Assembly (NCBI RefSeq): GCF_003722355.1
Contig: NZ_QWDD01000001.1
Coordinates: 2,046,001 to 2,110,000, forward strand
DNA from: Methylocystis hirsuta
GTDB taxonomy: Bacteria > Pseudomonadota > Alphaproteobacteria > Rhizobiales > Beijerinckiaceae
DNA length: 64,000 bases
Direction of reading: 5' to 3'
The first letter of the stretch is position 1; the number at the start of each line of letters is the position of its first letter. Shown in pieces: positions 8,614 to 19,429 of this stretch. Below the pieces are notes generated by a model that searched no databases, was not told the origin of the DNA, and saw only the letters and a program-made list of their open reading frames with translations. The position numbers were made by a program, and so were the translations under genes.

Positions 8614-8639
8614 GTACATGCGCGTTGTACATGCGCGTT
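8614..8639. repeat. Perfect 13-bp tandem repeat upstream of the GIPVP gene
   Basis: GTACATGCGCGTT occurs twice head to tail (8614-8626, 8627-8639), about 130 bases upstream of the GIPVP gene start on the minus strand. It may be an operator or a simple duplication. The rest of the 8486-8711 gap holds no gene I can support. Confidence 0.6.
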
Positions 8640-8711
8640 CGCGTCGCTCGCGTTCTGGCTGTTTCGCTAGCGCTGAGAACCTCGCCAAGATCCCGACGTC
8701 TACGCTGAACT

Positions 8712-9185
8712 TTAATGCACGGTGCGTCCGTGCATCTCGCAGCCAAGCCCGGCCGCGCGCGCCGCCTCCTGCACCCTGTTGCCGGCCTTCTTCACCTTGT
8801 CGAAGTCGCCGCGCAGCGCCTTCAGCGCGTTGCGTTCCTGGCCTATCTCCTCCGCCGTTCGCAGGCCCAACCGACGCAGAAGAGGCAGTGGCGGGCACCA
8901 GCCCTGCAGCGCGTGCTGGAGCAGAAAGCCGCTGACCAGAACCGGCAGCGCCAGCCAGCGACGGTCCGACGTCAACCCCAGCGCAAGTCCAACGAGCGCC
9001 AAAGAGGAGGCGTTGGCCTCGAGCGCGCGCTCGATGTCCCACTCCCGGTCCAGCTCCTCCAGACGCTCGTCGATTTTCTCCGGGCGTTTGGCGAAGTACG
9101 ACAGCCGCGCCTGCGTTTCCTTGCGAATGGCGCGATCGATGTCTTCATCGGTGTTTTGTGCGACGCGAGCGGCCGTGGTCGGCAT
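8712..9185 (-). CDS. YgaP-like / DUF2892-type small membrane protein
   Basis: 157 residues. Charged N-terminus with RKETQARLSYFAKRPEKI, then two hydrophobic helices at about 58-92 (ASSLALVGLALGL and LALPVLVSGFLLQ), a short PPLPLLRRLGLRT segment typical of YgaP-like membrane domains, and a C-terminal coiled-coil-like part beginning EEIGQERNALKAL. Start supported by GGAGG eight bases upstream. Role unknown; in other proteins this domain accompanies rhodanese or stress proteins. Confidence 0.75.
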   Translation of the reverse strand: MPTTAARVAQNTDEDIDRAIRKETQARLSYFAKRPEKIDERLEELDREWDIERALEANASSLALVGLALGLTSDRRWLALPVLVSGFLLQHALQGWCPPLPLLRRLGLRTAEEIGQERNALKALRGDFDKVKKAGNRVQEAARAAGLGCEMHGRTVH

Positions 9186-9218
9186 GCATTCTACCTCCCC
9201 TTATTCCTTTCCAACCGA

Positions 9219-9330
9219 AAAGGCCGGCTGAAGTTCCTGATGTCGGGCCGCCGGCGGCCTTTACGGTCCGAATGGCATGCGCTAAACCCCGGCGGTAACG
9301 AGCCCGGGCGTTACCACGCGGGGCTTTTTC
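9219..9330 (+). promoter_or_regulatory. Structured purA leader with terminator-like hairpin
   Basis: Two successive hairpins: AAAGGCC/GGCCTTT (about 9219-9263), then a long imperfect stem from 9286 to about 9325 (CCCC..GGTAACG / CGTTACC..GGGG) followed by five T residues. No gene on the plus strand precedes it for 1.5 kb, so this is either an attenuator for purA or the 3' end of a small RNA. purA begins 23 bases further on. Confidence 0.5.
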
Positions 9331-9352
9331 TGTTGGAGATCGAGATACGGCC

Positions 9353-10645
<1,293 letters not shown>

Positions 10646-10877
10646 GCATACCCCCTCGGTCAGCATCATTGGTTTTCGCGTAAGCGGCGCAGGCGTTGCT
10701 TGTACGCCACCCGCGTCCCACACCCGAGCGCCGCGCCTAAGCGCCGGCGGGCTCGATGATTTTAGCGTCTCCTTTTGTTTGCCGTAATTATGTATTTGAG
10801 GTAGACGCCTGAGCAATATGGCTTCCGTCTTGCTTGCGTCTTAAAGCCTAGACTTTGCGCTTCGGGAAGGGTGTAGG

Positions 10878-11282
10878 ATGAATGCGAATAATGCTAAGCT
10901 TTTGACGGACAGCCGAGCGTGCGCATTCTTTGAAGACGCCGCGAATAAGCTTCGCACCCATTTCGAGCAGCAAGTGCTCGCGGCGCTGCCGGATTTTGCG
11001 CGCCGAGCGCTTGAAAGCGAGTTGAACGCATTCTCCAAATTGTCGAGCGCTGATCCTGTGCCGCCATTGGCGGAAGTCTCGCTCGTGCGTGCGGAACAAT
11101 GCGCCCATGACTTGCTGAGCATGAATTACGAAGGCGCCGCCCATTCATTTTTCCGGCGCTGTGTCAGCGAAGCGTCGGCGGAGATTGCGACGGCGGCGGT
11201 GATCGCCGCATCGGGGCAGGGCGGAAATATCGTGATTTTTCCGATGCCTTCCAGCAGAGTGGCCGTCGGCCGAACGCTTTAG
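10878..11282 (+). CDS. Hypothetical protein
   Basis: 134 residues, unrecognised. Mostly predicted alpha helix, soluble, with two cysteines (Cys15 and one near residue 76) and no signal peptide. Weak purine-rich site (GAAGGGTGTAGG) just before the ATG. It stands 232 bases after purA, in a gap where I see nothing else, and about 200 bases before the glycosyltransferase pair. No functional link can be shown. Confidence 0.6.
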   Translation: MNANNAKLLTDSRACAFFEDAANKLRTHFEQQVLAALPDFARRALESELNAFSKLSSADPVPPLAEVSLVRAEQCAHDLLSMNYEGAAHSFFRRCVSEASAEIATAAVIAASGQGGNIVIFPMPSSRVAVGRTL

Positions 11283-11481
11283 CTCGAGTCAGTCCGCCCA
11301 CGGCTGTCAAATTCTTCCACGAGCTGCCGTCTTTATCAGGCGAACCCGCGCCAGAGCCCACTTGAACGTAAGGTCAGTCAGCGCTCTGAAGCGAGCCAGC
11401 ATCATTGGCGCGGAGCCTTGTTACGGCCGACGCGCCGCCGTACGAACGGCTGGCGGCGCGAGCTACGTGTGGAGAGCGGGA

Positions 11482-12870
11482 ATGAAGGAAAAGATCGAAG
11501 CTTATCTGCTGGAAGAAATGCATCGCGAGTTGAGCGATATCGAGCAGTATGACGTCGATCCGCGCACGCGTTTCATTTACGGGAAGGCGCTGGAGTTCTA
11601 TTGGACGCTCTCGCGCTTCTTTGGTCTTGGCCGCCTGCATGACGGGCGCTGGCGCAAGCCGGATGCGGTCAAAGCGCAGGCGCTGCGCACGCGGCTTGAA
11701 GGCGACATCCCGGCGCCGGCGGCGCGCAATCGTCTGCTCATCGATATGACGGCGACGCATCGCTTTCGCGGCCATACGGGCGTCCAGCGCGTCGTGCGCG
11801 AAATCGCGCGCGCCTGCGTTGAAAGCGGCGAAGCGCTTCCGGTCTATCTTGAAGGCGGCCGGCTCTACGGCCACTTCAAGCACGACAATCTGCCCGACGC
11901 GGTTGAACTGCAATCGGGCGACAGACTGCTCTTGCTCGATTCAGGATGGGGCTTCGTCGAGGAATATCCGCCGCTCTTGAGCGCAGCGCACGATGCTGGC
12001 GCCGAAGTCGTCGGCTGCCTCTATGACCTTATTCCCTTACGTTACCCGGCCGCTACGGCGCCGAAAAATAGCGCGCCCTTTGTTCCCTGGTTTAACGATG
12101 TTCTGATGCGCTGCGATGCGATCGTCTGCATCTCGCACAGCGTGGCGCTTGATCTTGTGGCATATATACGTGAGGAGCATCTTGCGCCCCCAGCCAACAT
12201 GCGGATCGGCTGGTGGCCGCTTGGCGCGGACTTTCGCGCGGGCGCTGAGAAAGCGCCCTCAAGAGCCGCTGAGCGCATCGCTTCAGCGCCGACGCCGTTC
12301 TTCATGAGCGTCGGCACGCTCGAGCCGCGAAAGGCATATTCCATCGCTCTGGATGCGTTCGAAACGCTTTGGGCGGAAGGGTGCGATGTGCGTTATGTGA
12401 TCGCTGGCCGCTGTGGCTGGAACACACGCGCGTTACAACGCCGCATCCGCGAACACGCGGAATTCAACCGGAAGCTCTTTTGGCTTGATAACGCCAGCGA
12501 CGTCGATCTTGTATATCTCTATCCACTTGCGCGGGCGCTAATTTTTCCTTCTTTTGCCGAGGGGTTTGGCATGCCGCTGGCGGAAGCTGCATATTATGGG
12601 ACGCGCGCCATCGCGAGCGACATTCCAGTGTTGCGTGAAATTGGCGGCGAGGGCCATGTCTATTTCGACCTGCTCGATTCCCATTCGCTCGCAACGCATG
12701 TGCGAGCGGAACTGGCCGCAAAGAAGGCGCCTCGCCGGATTTCCATCGTCAGTTGGCAGGCTTCGGCTGACGCCTTGGCTGGGATGTTGCGGGACAACGC
12801 CTATCAAAGCGACGCCGAAGCGGTGCGACTCCTGACTTCCAAGAACTCGGCCGTGGAGGCAGGGCAGTGA
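11482..12870 (+). CDS. GT4-family glycosyltransferase, copy 1
   Basis: GT-B retaining transferase of 462 residues. An N-terminal helical cap (YGKALEFYWTLSRFFGLG) is followed by LLIDMTATHRFRGHTGVQRVVRE, written here as two overlapping conserved blocks (LLIDMTATH and GVQRVVREIA). The GT4 half holds SVGTLEPRKAY and the donor-site E-x7-E in EGFGMPLAEAA, then ASDIPVLREIGG. I use the ATG at 11482 (GGAGAGCGGGA upstream) because the paralogue downstream starts in the same way (MKE-x-I-x-x-YLL). The stop overlaps that gene by four bases. Acceptor unknown; capsule, exopolysaccharide or O-antigen are likely. Confidence 0.88.
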   Translation: MKEKIEAYLLEEMHRELSDIEQYDVDPRTRFIYGKALEFYWTLSRFFGLGRLHDGRWRKPDAVKAQALRTRLEGDIPAPAARNRLLIDMTATHRFRGHTGVQRVVREIARACVESGEALPVYLEGGRLYGHFKHDNLPDAVELQSGDRLLLLDSGWGFVEEYPPLLSAAHDAGAEVVGCLYDLIPLRYPAATAPKNSAPFVPWFNDVLMRCDAIVCISHSVALDLVAYIREEHLAPPANMRIGWWPLGADFRAGAEKAPSRAAERIASAPTPFFMSVGTLEPRKAYSIALDAFETLWAEGCDVRYVIAGRCGWNTRALQRRIREHAEFNRKLFWLDNASDVDLVYLYPLARALIFPSFAEGFGMPLAEAAYYGTRAIASDIPVLREIGGEGHVYFDLLDSHSLATHVRAELAAKKAPRRISIVSWQASADALAGMLRDNAYQSDAEAVRLLTSKNSAVEAGQ

Positions 12871-14198
12871 AAGAAGCAATACGTTCTTACCTCCTTGGGC
12901 AACTTTATGAGGAGGTCTGTGAACGAGATCGCCAAAGCGTCGACGCTCGCTTCAAGGCGATTTACGATCGGATGCGTGAACTATATTGGACGATTTCTAG
13001 GCTTTTGCGGGGGGTCTGGAAATTTATTGGACGGGGTGGGGAGAGACAAAAGGCGCCGCCGTCGTGGATGTTGGTCGATCAGAACATAGTCAGCAACGCG
13101 GACTGCGGACGCTTGCTAATCGACGTAACGCCAACATACCGCAGCGACGTCGGCACTGGCATTCAACGCGTCGTTCGGGAAGTCGCGAAAGCGGCGATCG
13201 CGTCGGGGCAAGGCTTTCCCGTGACGATTATCGACGGCCGCCTTTGTTTCCATGCCGCGGGCGCCAGTGAGCCTCTACCTATCGATATTCGCAGCGGAGA
13301 TACCTTTCTTCTACTCGATGCTGGCTGGATTTACGTCTCAGAATATCGATCGATCATTGACTTTGTCTGGGCCAATGGCGGTCGAAACGTCGCCTGTCTC
13401 TATGATCTTTTTCCCATTCTTTACGCGGCGGGCTTTTCTGCGCGGCTGCGGAGCGGCTTCAGCGAATGGTTCGAGGAGATCGTTCTGTCGTGCGATGCCG
13501 TCGCGGCAATTTCGAGCAGCGTCGCGCAGGAGTTTGAGCAGTATTGCGAGGAACGAGCTCTCGCGCGAAAGCAGGGACAGAAGGTCGGAGTATGGAAGCT
13601 CGGAGCGGATTTTACTGAAGAGGAAAAAACAGATCCCACGGCGCGCATTCGAATGATCTGTGACAGTTCTCGCAATTTTTTTCTAAGCGTCGGAACGCTC
13701 GCGCCAAATAAAGGTCAGGCTCTTTCGCTTACGGCGTTTGAGCGCCTGTGGGCGCGGGGGATCGACGTGGCGTTTGTGATCGTCGGCCGACGGGGATGGA
13801 ACACGGCGGCTCTCGAGCGGCGCTTGTGCGAGCATGTTGAGCATGGCGGCCGATTGTTTTGGTTCAGCGATGCGAGCGACGCGGAACTGGGTTGCCTTTA
13901 TCGAAAGGCTCATGCCGTCATCTGCGCATCCTATGCTGAAGGTTTTGGCTTGCCGCTGATCGAGGCGGCGCGCGCCGGCGCGCCCGTCATTGCAAGCGAC
14001 ATTGAAATTTTCCATGAAGTGGGAGGCGAGTCGATCACCTATTTTGATATGCTCGACGCCGACTCATTGGGGACGCGGATTGTCGAGTCGCTTGCATCAG
14101 GAAGACGCGGAAGACCGCTGCCGGTGTTATCATGGAAACAATCGTCCGAGGCGCTACTAGGATTGATACGGAATGATCTTCATTCGGCTGCTTCCTAG
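12867..14198 (+). CDS. GT4-family glycosyltransferase, copy 2
   Basis: 443 residues, paralogue of the gene before, starting at a GTG inside its GTGA stop overlap, hence translationally coupled. Same architecture: helical cap with LYWTISRLL, LLIDVTPTY and GIQRVVREVAK, then SVGTLAPNKGQ, E-x7-E in EGFGLPLIEAARAG and ASDIEIFHEVGGE. Probably adds a different sugar of the same glycan as copies 1 and 3, given sequence divergence between them. Faces copy 3 across a 56-base gap. Confidence 0.88.
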   Translation: MKEAIRSYLLGQLYEEVCERDRQSVDARFKAIYDRMRELYWTISRLLRGVWKFIGRGGERQKAPPSWMLVDQNIVSNADCGRLLIDVTPTYRSDVGTGIQRVVREVAKAAIASGQGFPVTIIDGRLCFHAAGASEPLPIDIRSGDTFLLLDAGWIYVSEYRSIIDFVWANGGRNVACLYDLFPILYAAGFSARLRSGFSEWFEEIVLSCDAVAAISSSVAQEFEQYCEERALARKQGQKVGVWKLGADFTEEEKTDPTARIRMICDSSRNFFLSVGTLAPNKGQALSLTAFERLWARGIDVAFVIVGRRGWNTAALERRLCEHVEHGGRLFWFSDASDAELGCLYRKAHAVICASYAEGFGLPLIEAARAGAPVIASDIEIFHEVGGESITYFDMLDADSLGTRIVESLASGRRGRPLPVLSWKQSSEALLGLIRNDLHSAAS

Positions 14199-14254
14199 AA
14201 TCGGAGCGCCCCAATAGCGTCCGCGCTTGCCGAATCCGAATGAAGCGGACGAAC

Positions 14255-15604
14255 CTATTTCAACTGATAAGATTGTGTTCGTACCATATCCAGAAGCTGC
14301 TGAGTCGACTGCTTCCAACCGGGAACTTCGATTTTTTGGAGTTGCCTCTCGTTAGTCAAGGCCTCCCGCAATTTGCGAGCGAGATCCGAGCTATCTAAAG
14401 CTCTGAAATAGGAGATATTTTTACCACCCACTTCTCGAAAAATGGGTATGTCGGACGCAATCACCGGCAGCCCGTCATTTGCCGCCTCGATGATCGGGAG
14501 ACCGAATCCTTCTGCGAGCGAAGCAAAGACCAGCGCATGCGCGGAACTGTACAAGCAGTGCAGTTCTGCGTCATTTGCATTCTGCAACCAGTGCAAACGC
14601 TTTCTATGCTCCTCGTGTTCAAGAATTCTTCGTTGCAAAACATCGCTCATCCAGCCGTAACGGCCAACGATGACGAAATGAACGTCGATCCCGTGTTTCC
14701 ACAACTCCTCCATCGCATCAAGTGAAACATGGTACCCTTTGCGCGGCTCGAGCGTTCCGACGCTTAAAAAAAACGGAGATGATGTTCGCGTGATAGCGGC
14801 GACGTCAGCTCCTACGGGCAATGTTTTACTGTAGCGGAAATTGCCTCCGAGCTGGAACCAACCGACCGGCATTCGAACGGGCTGCGGCAAGCTCGCCAAG
14901 TGCGCCTTCAGTTCACGCGCTACAGATTCGGAGATGCAAACAGCTGCGTCGGACTCGCAAACTATTGCGCTGAACCATCTTTCATAATGCTGCAGCTGCT
15001 CGGGACTGAACGACCATGGTATCGTTTTCGGTAGCAGATCATATATGCAGACGACGTTTTGGCCGCCTAGGCTTCTGACTGCTTTCATAGCCGCGGAATA
15101 GCTCTCCAAATCCGCCGCTGGCGCATCCAAAAGCAGCAAGATGTCGCCGGGCGCCAATTCAACAGAATCCGAGGAGATCGCATTCCTGAAATATGGATAA
15201 AACCTGTCCTCAATACGAAGAACCGGGAGAGCCGCGCCCATTTCAGCGCCAGCGAAAGCAATTTCCTTCACGACCCGCTGGATCCCAGTTTCTTTTCCCG
15301 ACAAATGGGTAGACGTTACATCGATCAACATCCTCCCATATTCTGAAGCCTGAATGCAGCAGCTGCGTGGGATGGACGGGCGTTGGCCAAGGAGCTGATC
15401 GACGCGGTTCGTCGCTTGCCGTCGGCCATCATGCAAAAAACCCAGGCCAATAAATCTGGTTATCGACCAATAGAGCTCGAGCATACGCTTCAAAAAAAAA
15501 TCTCTGAGCCGGGTCTTCTTTGGCTTCTCGTCGTTCTTCAGATAAAAATACTCTCTGTATAAAACATCTAAAAAGTAGCGGCACACGGCGCTATTGTTGT
15601 CCAT
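14255..15604 (-). CDS. GT4-family glycosyltransferase, copy 3
   Basis: 449 residues, same domain plan as copies 1 and 2: LYWSITRFIGLGFLHDGRR cap, MLIDVTSTH, GIQRVVKEIA, SVGTLEPRKGY, E-x7-E in EGFGLPIIEAAND and ASDIPIFREVGGK. Base composition is clearly lower in GC than copies 1 and 2, suggesting separate acquisition rather than simple local duplication. ATG preceded by TCTCCGGAG, a fair site. It is 27 bases downstream of the glucan biosynthesis gene on the same strand, so co-transcription is possible. Confidence 0.88.
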   Translation of the reverse strand: MDNNSAVCRYFLDVLYREYFYLKNDEKPKKTRLRDFFLKRMLELYWSITRFIGLGFLHDGRRQATNRVDQLLGQRPSIPRSCCIQASEYGRMLIDVTSTHLSGKETGIQRVVKEIAFAGAEMGAALPVLRIEDRFYPYFRNAISSDSVELAPGDILLLLDAPAADLESYSAAMKAVRSLGGQNVVCIYDLLPKTIPWSFSPEQLQHYERWFSAIVCESDAAVCISESVARELKAHLASLPQPVRMPVGWFQLGGNFRYSKTLPVGADVAAITRTSSPFFLSVGTLEPRKGYHVSLDAMEELWKHGIDVHFVIVGRYGWMSDVLQRRILEHEEHRKRLHWLQNANDAELHCLYSSAHALVFASLAEGFGLPIIEAANDGLPVIASDIPIFREVGGKNISYFRALDSSDLARKLREALTNERQLQKIEVPGWKQSTQQLLDMVRTQSYQLK

Positions 15605-15631
15605 AATTGTCTCCGGAGAAAATAACTCGAC

Positions 15632-17215
15632 TTACAACGGGTGATATTGATACAGCCAATTTTCCGAAAGCACGTCATCGCCGTTCTTGAGGAACAGGCG
15701 CATCTCCACAGGCTCAGAGCCTTCGACGGTGAGGTCGAATTGCGCCCGCCAATGGCCCGGCACATTGTCGAAAACCGCTTCGGTGAACACGTAGGAGAAC
15801 GTTCCGCGCGAAGCCCATAACACCGGTTCGGGCTTCACGCCGAAGGGGAGCTTGGCGAGGGGCTCGCCCAGAAACTCCACCATGAATTTGCGCACGCCCT
15901 TGGGCCGCGGCCTGCCGGGCTGGCCGCCGTTGCCGAGCCTCGTCGCGACGCAGCGCGCGAGCTTGGTCGGGTAGGGCTCGTCCGCAAGCCAATGCAGCCG
16001 ATAGGAATATTCGAAGGAGGCGCCGGGAACGGCAGGCTTCTCGGGCGCCCAAATGACCACGATGTTGTCGTGGATCTCGTCGTCCGTCGGGATTTCGATG
16101 AGTTGAATCGCGCCCTTGCCCCAATCGCCCTTGGGTTCGATCCAAACGCTCGGACGGCGATCGTAGAAGACGTTGTCGAGATAATGGTCGTAATTGCGGT
16201 CGCGCTGCATCAGGCCGAAACCTTTGGGATTAACGTCGCCAAACGCCGACGCCATGACCCGGTTCGGATTGTTCAACGGCCGCCACAAGCGCTCGCCCGC
16301 GCCGGTCCACATGCTCAACCCGTCGGAATCATGCACTTCCGGCCGCCAATCGATGGCCGTCGGCTTTGCGGTCTCCGAGAACCAGAACATCGAGGTGAGC
16401 GGCGCGACGCCAAAACGCGTGAAGGCGCCGCGCAGATACAGCGAGCAGTCGATGTCCATGACGACGCCCTTGCCGCGCGTCATCAGGAAGCGATAGGCGC
16501 CCACGATCGACGGCCCTTCGAGCAGCGCATGCAGGACGACGCCGTCAGTGGTCTCCGGGCCGATGTAAATTTCAGTGAAATCAGGGAACTCTTCATTCGA
16601 TCCGGCTTGCCAGGTATCGAGCGCGACGCCGCGCGCCGACATGCCATACTGGCGCAATTCGCCAATCGCGCGGAAATATGACGCGCCAAGAAACGCCACC
16701 CAGTCGTTCTTCTTCCAGTCGAGCGCGCCGTCCTTGGCCTCCTGAATGCGAAATCCCGCGAAGCCGGCGCCCGGCGGCAGTTGGCGCGCGATCGAATCCG
16801 CCGGCATATTGAAGTAGCTCGTATCGTAAAGAACCTCGCGCGCCTCGCCGTTTTCGACGACATTCATGCGCACGGCCTTCTTGAAGAACATCCCAAGGTG
16901 GAAGAACTCTACGGGGAAGCGGTCCTTGGTGTCGCCGAAAAGCGCGTGATCGGTGTTGTAGGTGATCTGTCCCCACTTCTCGTAGTCGATCTGCGAGGTG
17001 ATCTCGGGGGCAGGGATATTCGGCTTGCGGTAAGGCTGTTTGACGAGGCGCTGCGCCGTCTGCTTGAGCGTCTCGAAGGAGAATGGCCGCGCTTCGCCGA
17101 GCCGAAGATTGGAGACGCTCGTCGCCGCCGCGCTGCGGGGCGCGCTTACGGCGCCCAAGGCGCTCGTCGCCGCCGCCGCTTTGATAAACGAGCGACGATC
17201 CTGCTTCTCGACCAT
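15632..17215 (-). CDS. opgD: Glucan biosynthesis protein, OpgD/MdoD-like (Tat-exported)
   Basis: Periplasmic protein of 527 residues acting on osmoregulated periplasmic glucan backbones. Twin-arginine signal DRRSFIKAAAA at about 6-16 ending in an Ala-rich cleavage region, which favours OpgD over the Sec-exported OpgG. The body carries FHLGMFFKKAVRMNVVE, DWRPEVHDSDGL and the C-terminal Ig-like part. The frame stays open to 17296, but the ATG at 17215 (AAGGA upstream) puts the Tat motif close to the start. Neighbouring glycosyltransferases fit a cell-surface glycan locus. Confidence 0.88.
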   Translation of the reverse strand: MVEKQDRRSFIKAAAATSALGAVSAPRSAAATSVSNLRLGEARPFSFETLKQTAQRLVKQPYRKPNIPAPEITSQIDYEKWGQITYNTDHALFGDTKDRFPVEFFHLGMFFKKAVRMNVVENGEAREVLYDTSYFNMPADSIARQLPPGAGFAGFRIQEAKDGALDWKKNDWVAFLGASYFRAIGELRQYGMSARGVALDTWQAGSNEEFPDFTEIYIGPETTDGVVLHALLEGPSIVGAYRFLMTRGKGVVMDIDCSLYLRGAFTRFGVAPLTSMFWFSETAKPTAIDWRPEVHDSDGLSMWTGAGERLWRPLNNPNRVMASAFGDVNPKGFGLMQRDRNYDHYLDNVFYDRRPSVWIEPKGDWGKGAIQLIEIPTDDEIHDNIVVIWAPEKPAVPGASFEYSYRLHWLADEPYPTKLARCVATRLGNGGQPGRPRPKGVRKFMVEFLGEPLAKLPFGVKPEPVLWASRGTFSYVFTEAVFDNVPGHWRAQFDLTVEGSEPVEMRLFLKNGDDVLSENWLYQYHPL

Positions 17216-17314
17216 CTCGGCGTCCTTGTTGCGAAATTTGGGAGATGCGCGCCTGGGTCTGCTGCCGCCGCGAGCCTGTCGGGGGGCGCGAGACATTAAG
17301 GCGCAGGACCTTAA

Positions 17315-17548
17315 TTAGCCGCGAATCGGCTCATTGCGGATGGCGGTCCGCATGAAGAAATAGAGTCCGATCAGCCCCGCGAGGGAGAAGATGATTTCCA
17401 GCGAGCGGCTGATGAGGGGATCGAGCTGAAAAAGGCCGCCCAACGCCCAGCCCGCGGCCCAGGATGCGCCGATAAGCTCGGTGCCGACCAAGATCGCCAC
17501 GGCGACGAGCGTCGACAGGCGCAGATAATTGATGGGCTTCTTGCTCAT
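17315..17548 (-). CDS. Small two-helix membrane protein
   Basis: 77 residues with two transmembrane segments (about 10-36 and 43-66), a basic N-terminus and a short charged C-tail (RTAIRNEPIRG). GAGG sits just before the start. It lies 99 bases upstream of opgD on the same strand and may share its transcript. Family not recognised. The 270 bases upstream, toward the divergent permease, hold no gene. Confidence 0.7.
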   Translation of the reverse strand: MSKKPINYLRLSTLVAVAILVGTELIGASWAAGWALGGLFQLDPLISRSLEIIFSLAGLIGLYFFMRTAIRNEPIRG

Positions 17549-17818
17549 GGCCTCATTCTCGAGCTCGACCCGTTAACAGGCGGCCAACGCCGCGCTCACG
17601 TTGTGCTATAGCAAAGGCAGCTGCAAGGCAAGCCGGAGGGACCGCGCCGCGTGCGTCGAGAGCGCGAAGTCACGGATCTGGAACGCTAATTGACGCGCGA
17701 CGCGATCGCGCGCCGCTTCCGGCGGTCTTTCCGCTTGTATGTTTTGGCTTCGCAACGATAATCGGCGCCGCCGAAGGCGCGGCGCGCTCGCCACGTCGCG
17801 AATTCGAAGAGGTGACGC

Positions 17819-19282
17819 TTGTTCCAAGGCGCCAGCAAGAGCTATCTGAACCGCAAGTCCGTCCACAAGATCATCGCCGATCACGCCGCCGCGGACGGAG
17901 ACGGCCTCAAGCGCGCGCTTGGCTGGGCGTCGTTGATGTCGCTTGGAGTCGGCGGAATTATCGGCGCCGGCATTTTCGTGCTGACCGGCACGGCGGCGGC
18001 GAATTACGCCGGGCCCGGCGTCATGATCTCCTTCATGCTGTCGGGGCTCGCCTGCGCCTTCGTCGCGCTCTGCTACGCGGAACTTGCATCGCTTATTCCC
18101 GTCGCTGGGAGCACCTACACATACACTTATGTGACGCTCGGCGAGATTTTCGCCTGGATCATCGGCTGGAACCTCGTGCTCGAATACGCCGCCGGGGCGG
18201 CGACTGTCGCGGTCGGCTGGGCCGGCTATTTCAATCGCGTCATGCAAGGGCTCGGCATACATGTGCCGCCCGAACTGACGACGGCCTTTTTTGCCGATCC
18301 GACCGCGCACGGCGCGCCGCCCGGCGCCGTTCACGGGTTATTCAATGTTCCGGCTGCCGCAATCATCCTGTTGCTGACCGCGCTGCTCGTGCGCGGCACG
18401 TCCGAGTCGACGCTGTTCAACAACGTCATCGTCGCCATCAAGGTCACTGTCGTGCTGATGGTGATCGTGTTCGGCGCTGCGCACATCGACCACGCCAATT
18501 GGTCGCCGCTCATTCCCGACAACACTGGCGACTTCGGCACGTTCGGCTGGAGCGGCGTCGTGCGCGGCGCGTCGGTGGTGTTCTTCGCCTATATCGGATT
18601 CGATTCCGTCTCGACCGCGGCGCAGGAGGCGCATAATCCACAGCGGGACGTGCCGATCGGGATCGTCGGCTCGCTGATCATCTGCACGATTCTCTACATC
18701 GCCGTGGCGGCGGTGGCGACCGGCGTCGTCAACTACAAGGAGCTGGGCGTTCCGGACCCGATGGCGCTGGTCATGGATCGCACCGGCGTCTCGTGGCTCG
18801 CCTGGGCGGTGAAGCTCGGCGCGCTGGCCGGACTGACGACGGCGATTCTGGTGCTGCTCTACGGGCAGACGCGCATCTTCTTCGCCATGGCGCACGACGG
18901 CCTGCTGCCCCCGATCTTTGCGAGGCTTCACCCGGCATGGCGCACCCCCGCCGTAAGCCAGATCCTCGTCGGCGTGGTCGTGGCGCTCGCGGCGGGTTTG
19001 TTGCCGCTCGATATTCTCGGCGAAATGGTGAGCATCGGGACCCTGGCGGCGTTCGCGCTCGTCTGCTTCGCGGTGCTCAACCTGCGCAAAATGCATCCCG
19101 AAATCGCTCGGCCGTTCCGCGCCCCGGGGATTCCCTGGCTGCCGATCGCGGGAATTTTGTCCTGCTTCGCGCTGATGGCCGCGCTTCCGCTCGACACTTG
19201 GCTCCGGCTCCTGATTTGGACCGTCATCGGGATCGCGATCTACCTCTTTTATGGGCTCAAGCACGCCAAACGCCTCAACTAG
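17819..19282 (+). CDS. APC-family amino acid permease (cationic amino acid transporter type)
   Basis: Inner-membrane transporter of 487 residues with about 12 hydrophobic segments. Helix 1 has the family's GVGGIIGAGIFVLTG, with the unwound substrate-binding GAG motif. Helix 2-3 reads ALCYAELASLIPVAGSTYTY, and FFAYIGFDSVSTAAQE is the CAT-like helix 6 motif. Start at TTG 17819 with an AGAGGTGACGC site, the only good one. Substrate (Arg/Lys or a broad set) cannot be told. Confidence 0.9.
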   Translation: MFQGASKSYLNRKSVHKIIADHAAADGDGLKRALGWASLMSLGVGGIIGAGIFVLTGTAAANYAGPGVMISFMLSGLACAFVALCYAELASLIPVAGSTYTYTYVTLGEIFAWIIGWNLVLEYAAGAATVAVGWAGYFNRVMQGLGIHVPPELTTAFFADPTAHGAPPGAVHGLFNVPAAAIILLLTALLVRGTSESTLFNNVIVAIKVTVVLMVIVFGAAHIDHANWSPLIPDNTGDFGTFGWSGVVRGASVVFFAYIGFDSVSTAAQEAHNPQRDVPIGIVGSLIICTILYIAVAAVATGVVNYKELGVPDPMALVMDRTGVSWLAWAVKLGALAGLTTAILVLLYGQTRIFFAMAHDGLLPPIFARLHPAWRTPAVSQILVGVVVALAAGLLPLDILGEMVSIGTLAAFALVCFAVLNLRKMHPEIARPFRAPGIPWLPIAGILSCFALMAALPLDTWLRLLIWTVIGIAIYLFYGLKHAKRLN

Positions 19283-19429
19283 GCGGCTGGCGCGACTGTA
19301 TTGACGTCGTGAAAGCGCGGACGGGGGAACCCTTGGCCGTCGGAGAGGTTACGACTTAGTCCCGATCCTTCTTCGCAGCGGAGCGATCGGGGCGTGGCCT
19401 TTCGGAACGTCAATCGGGGTTCTCGCGAT

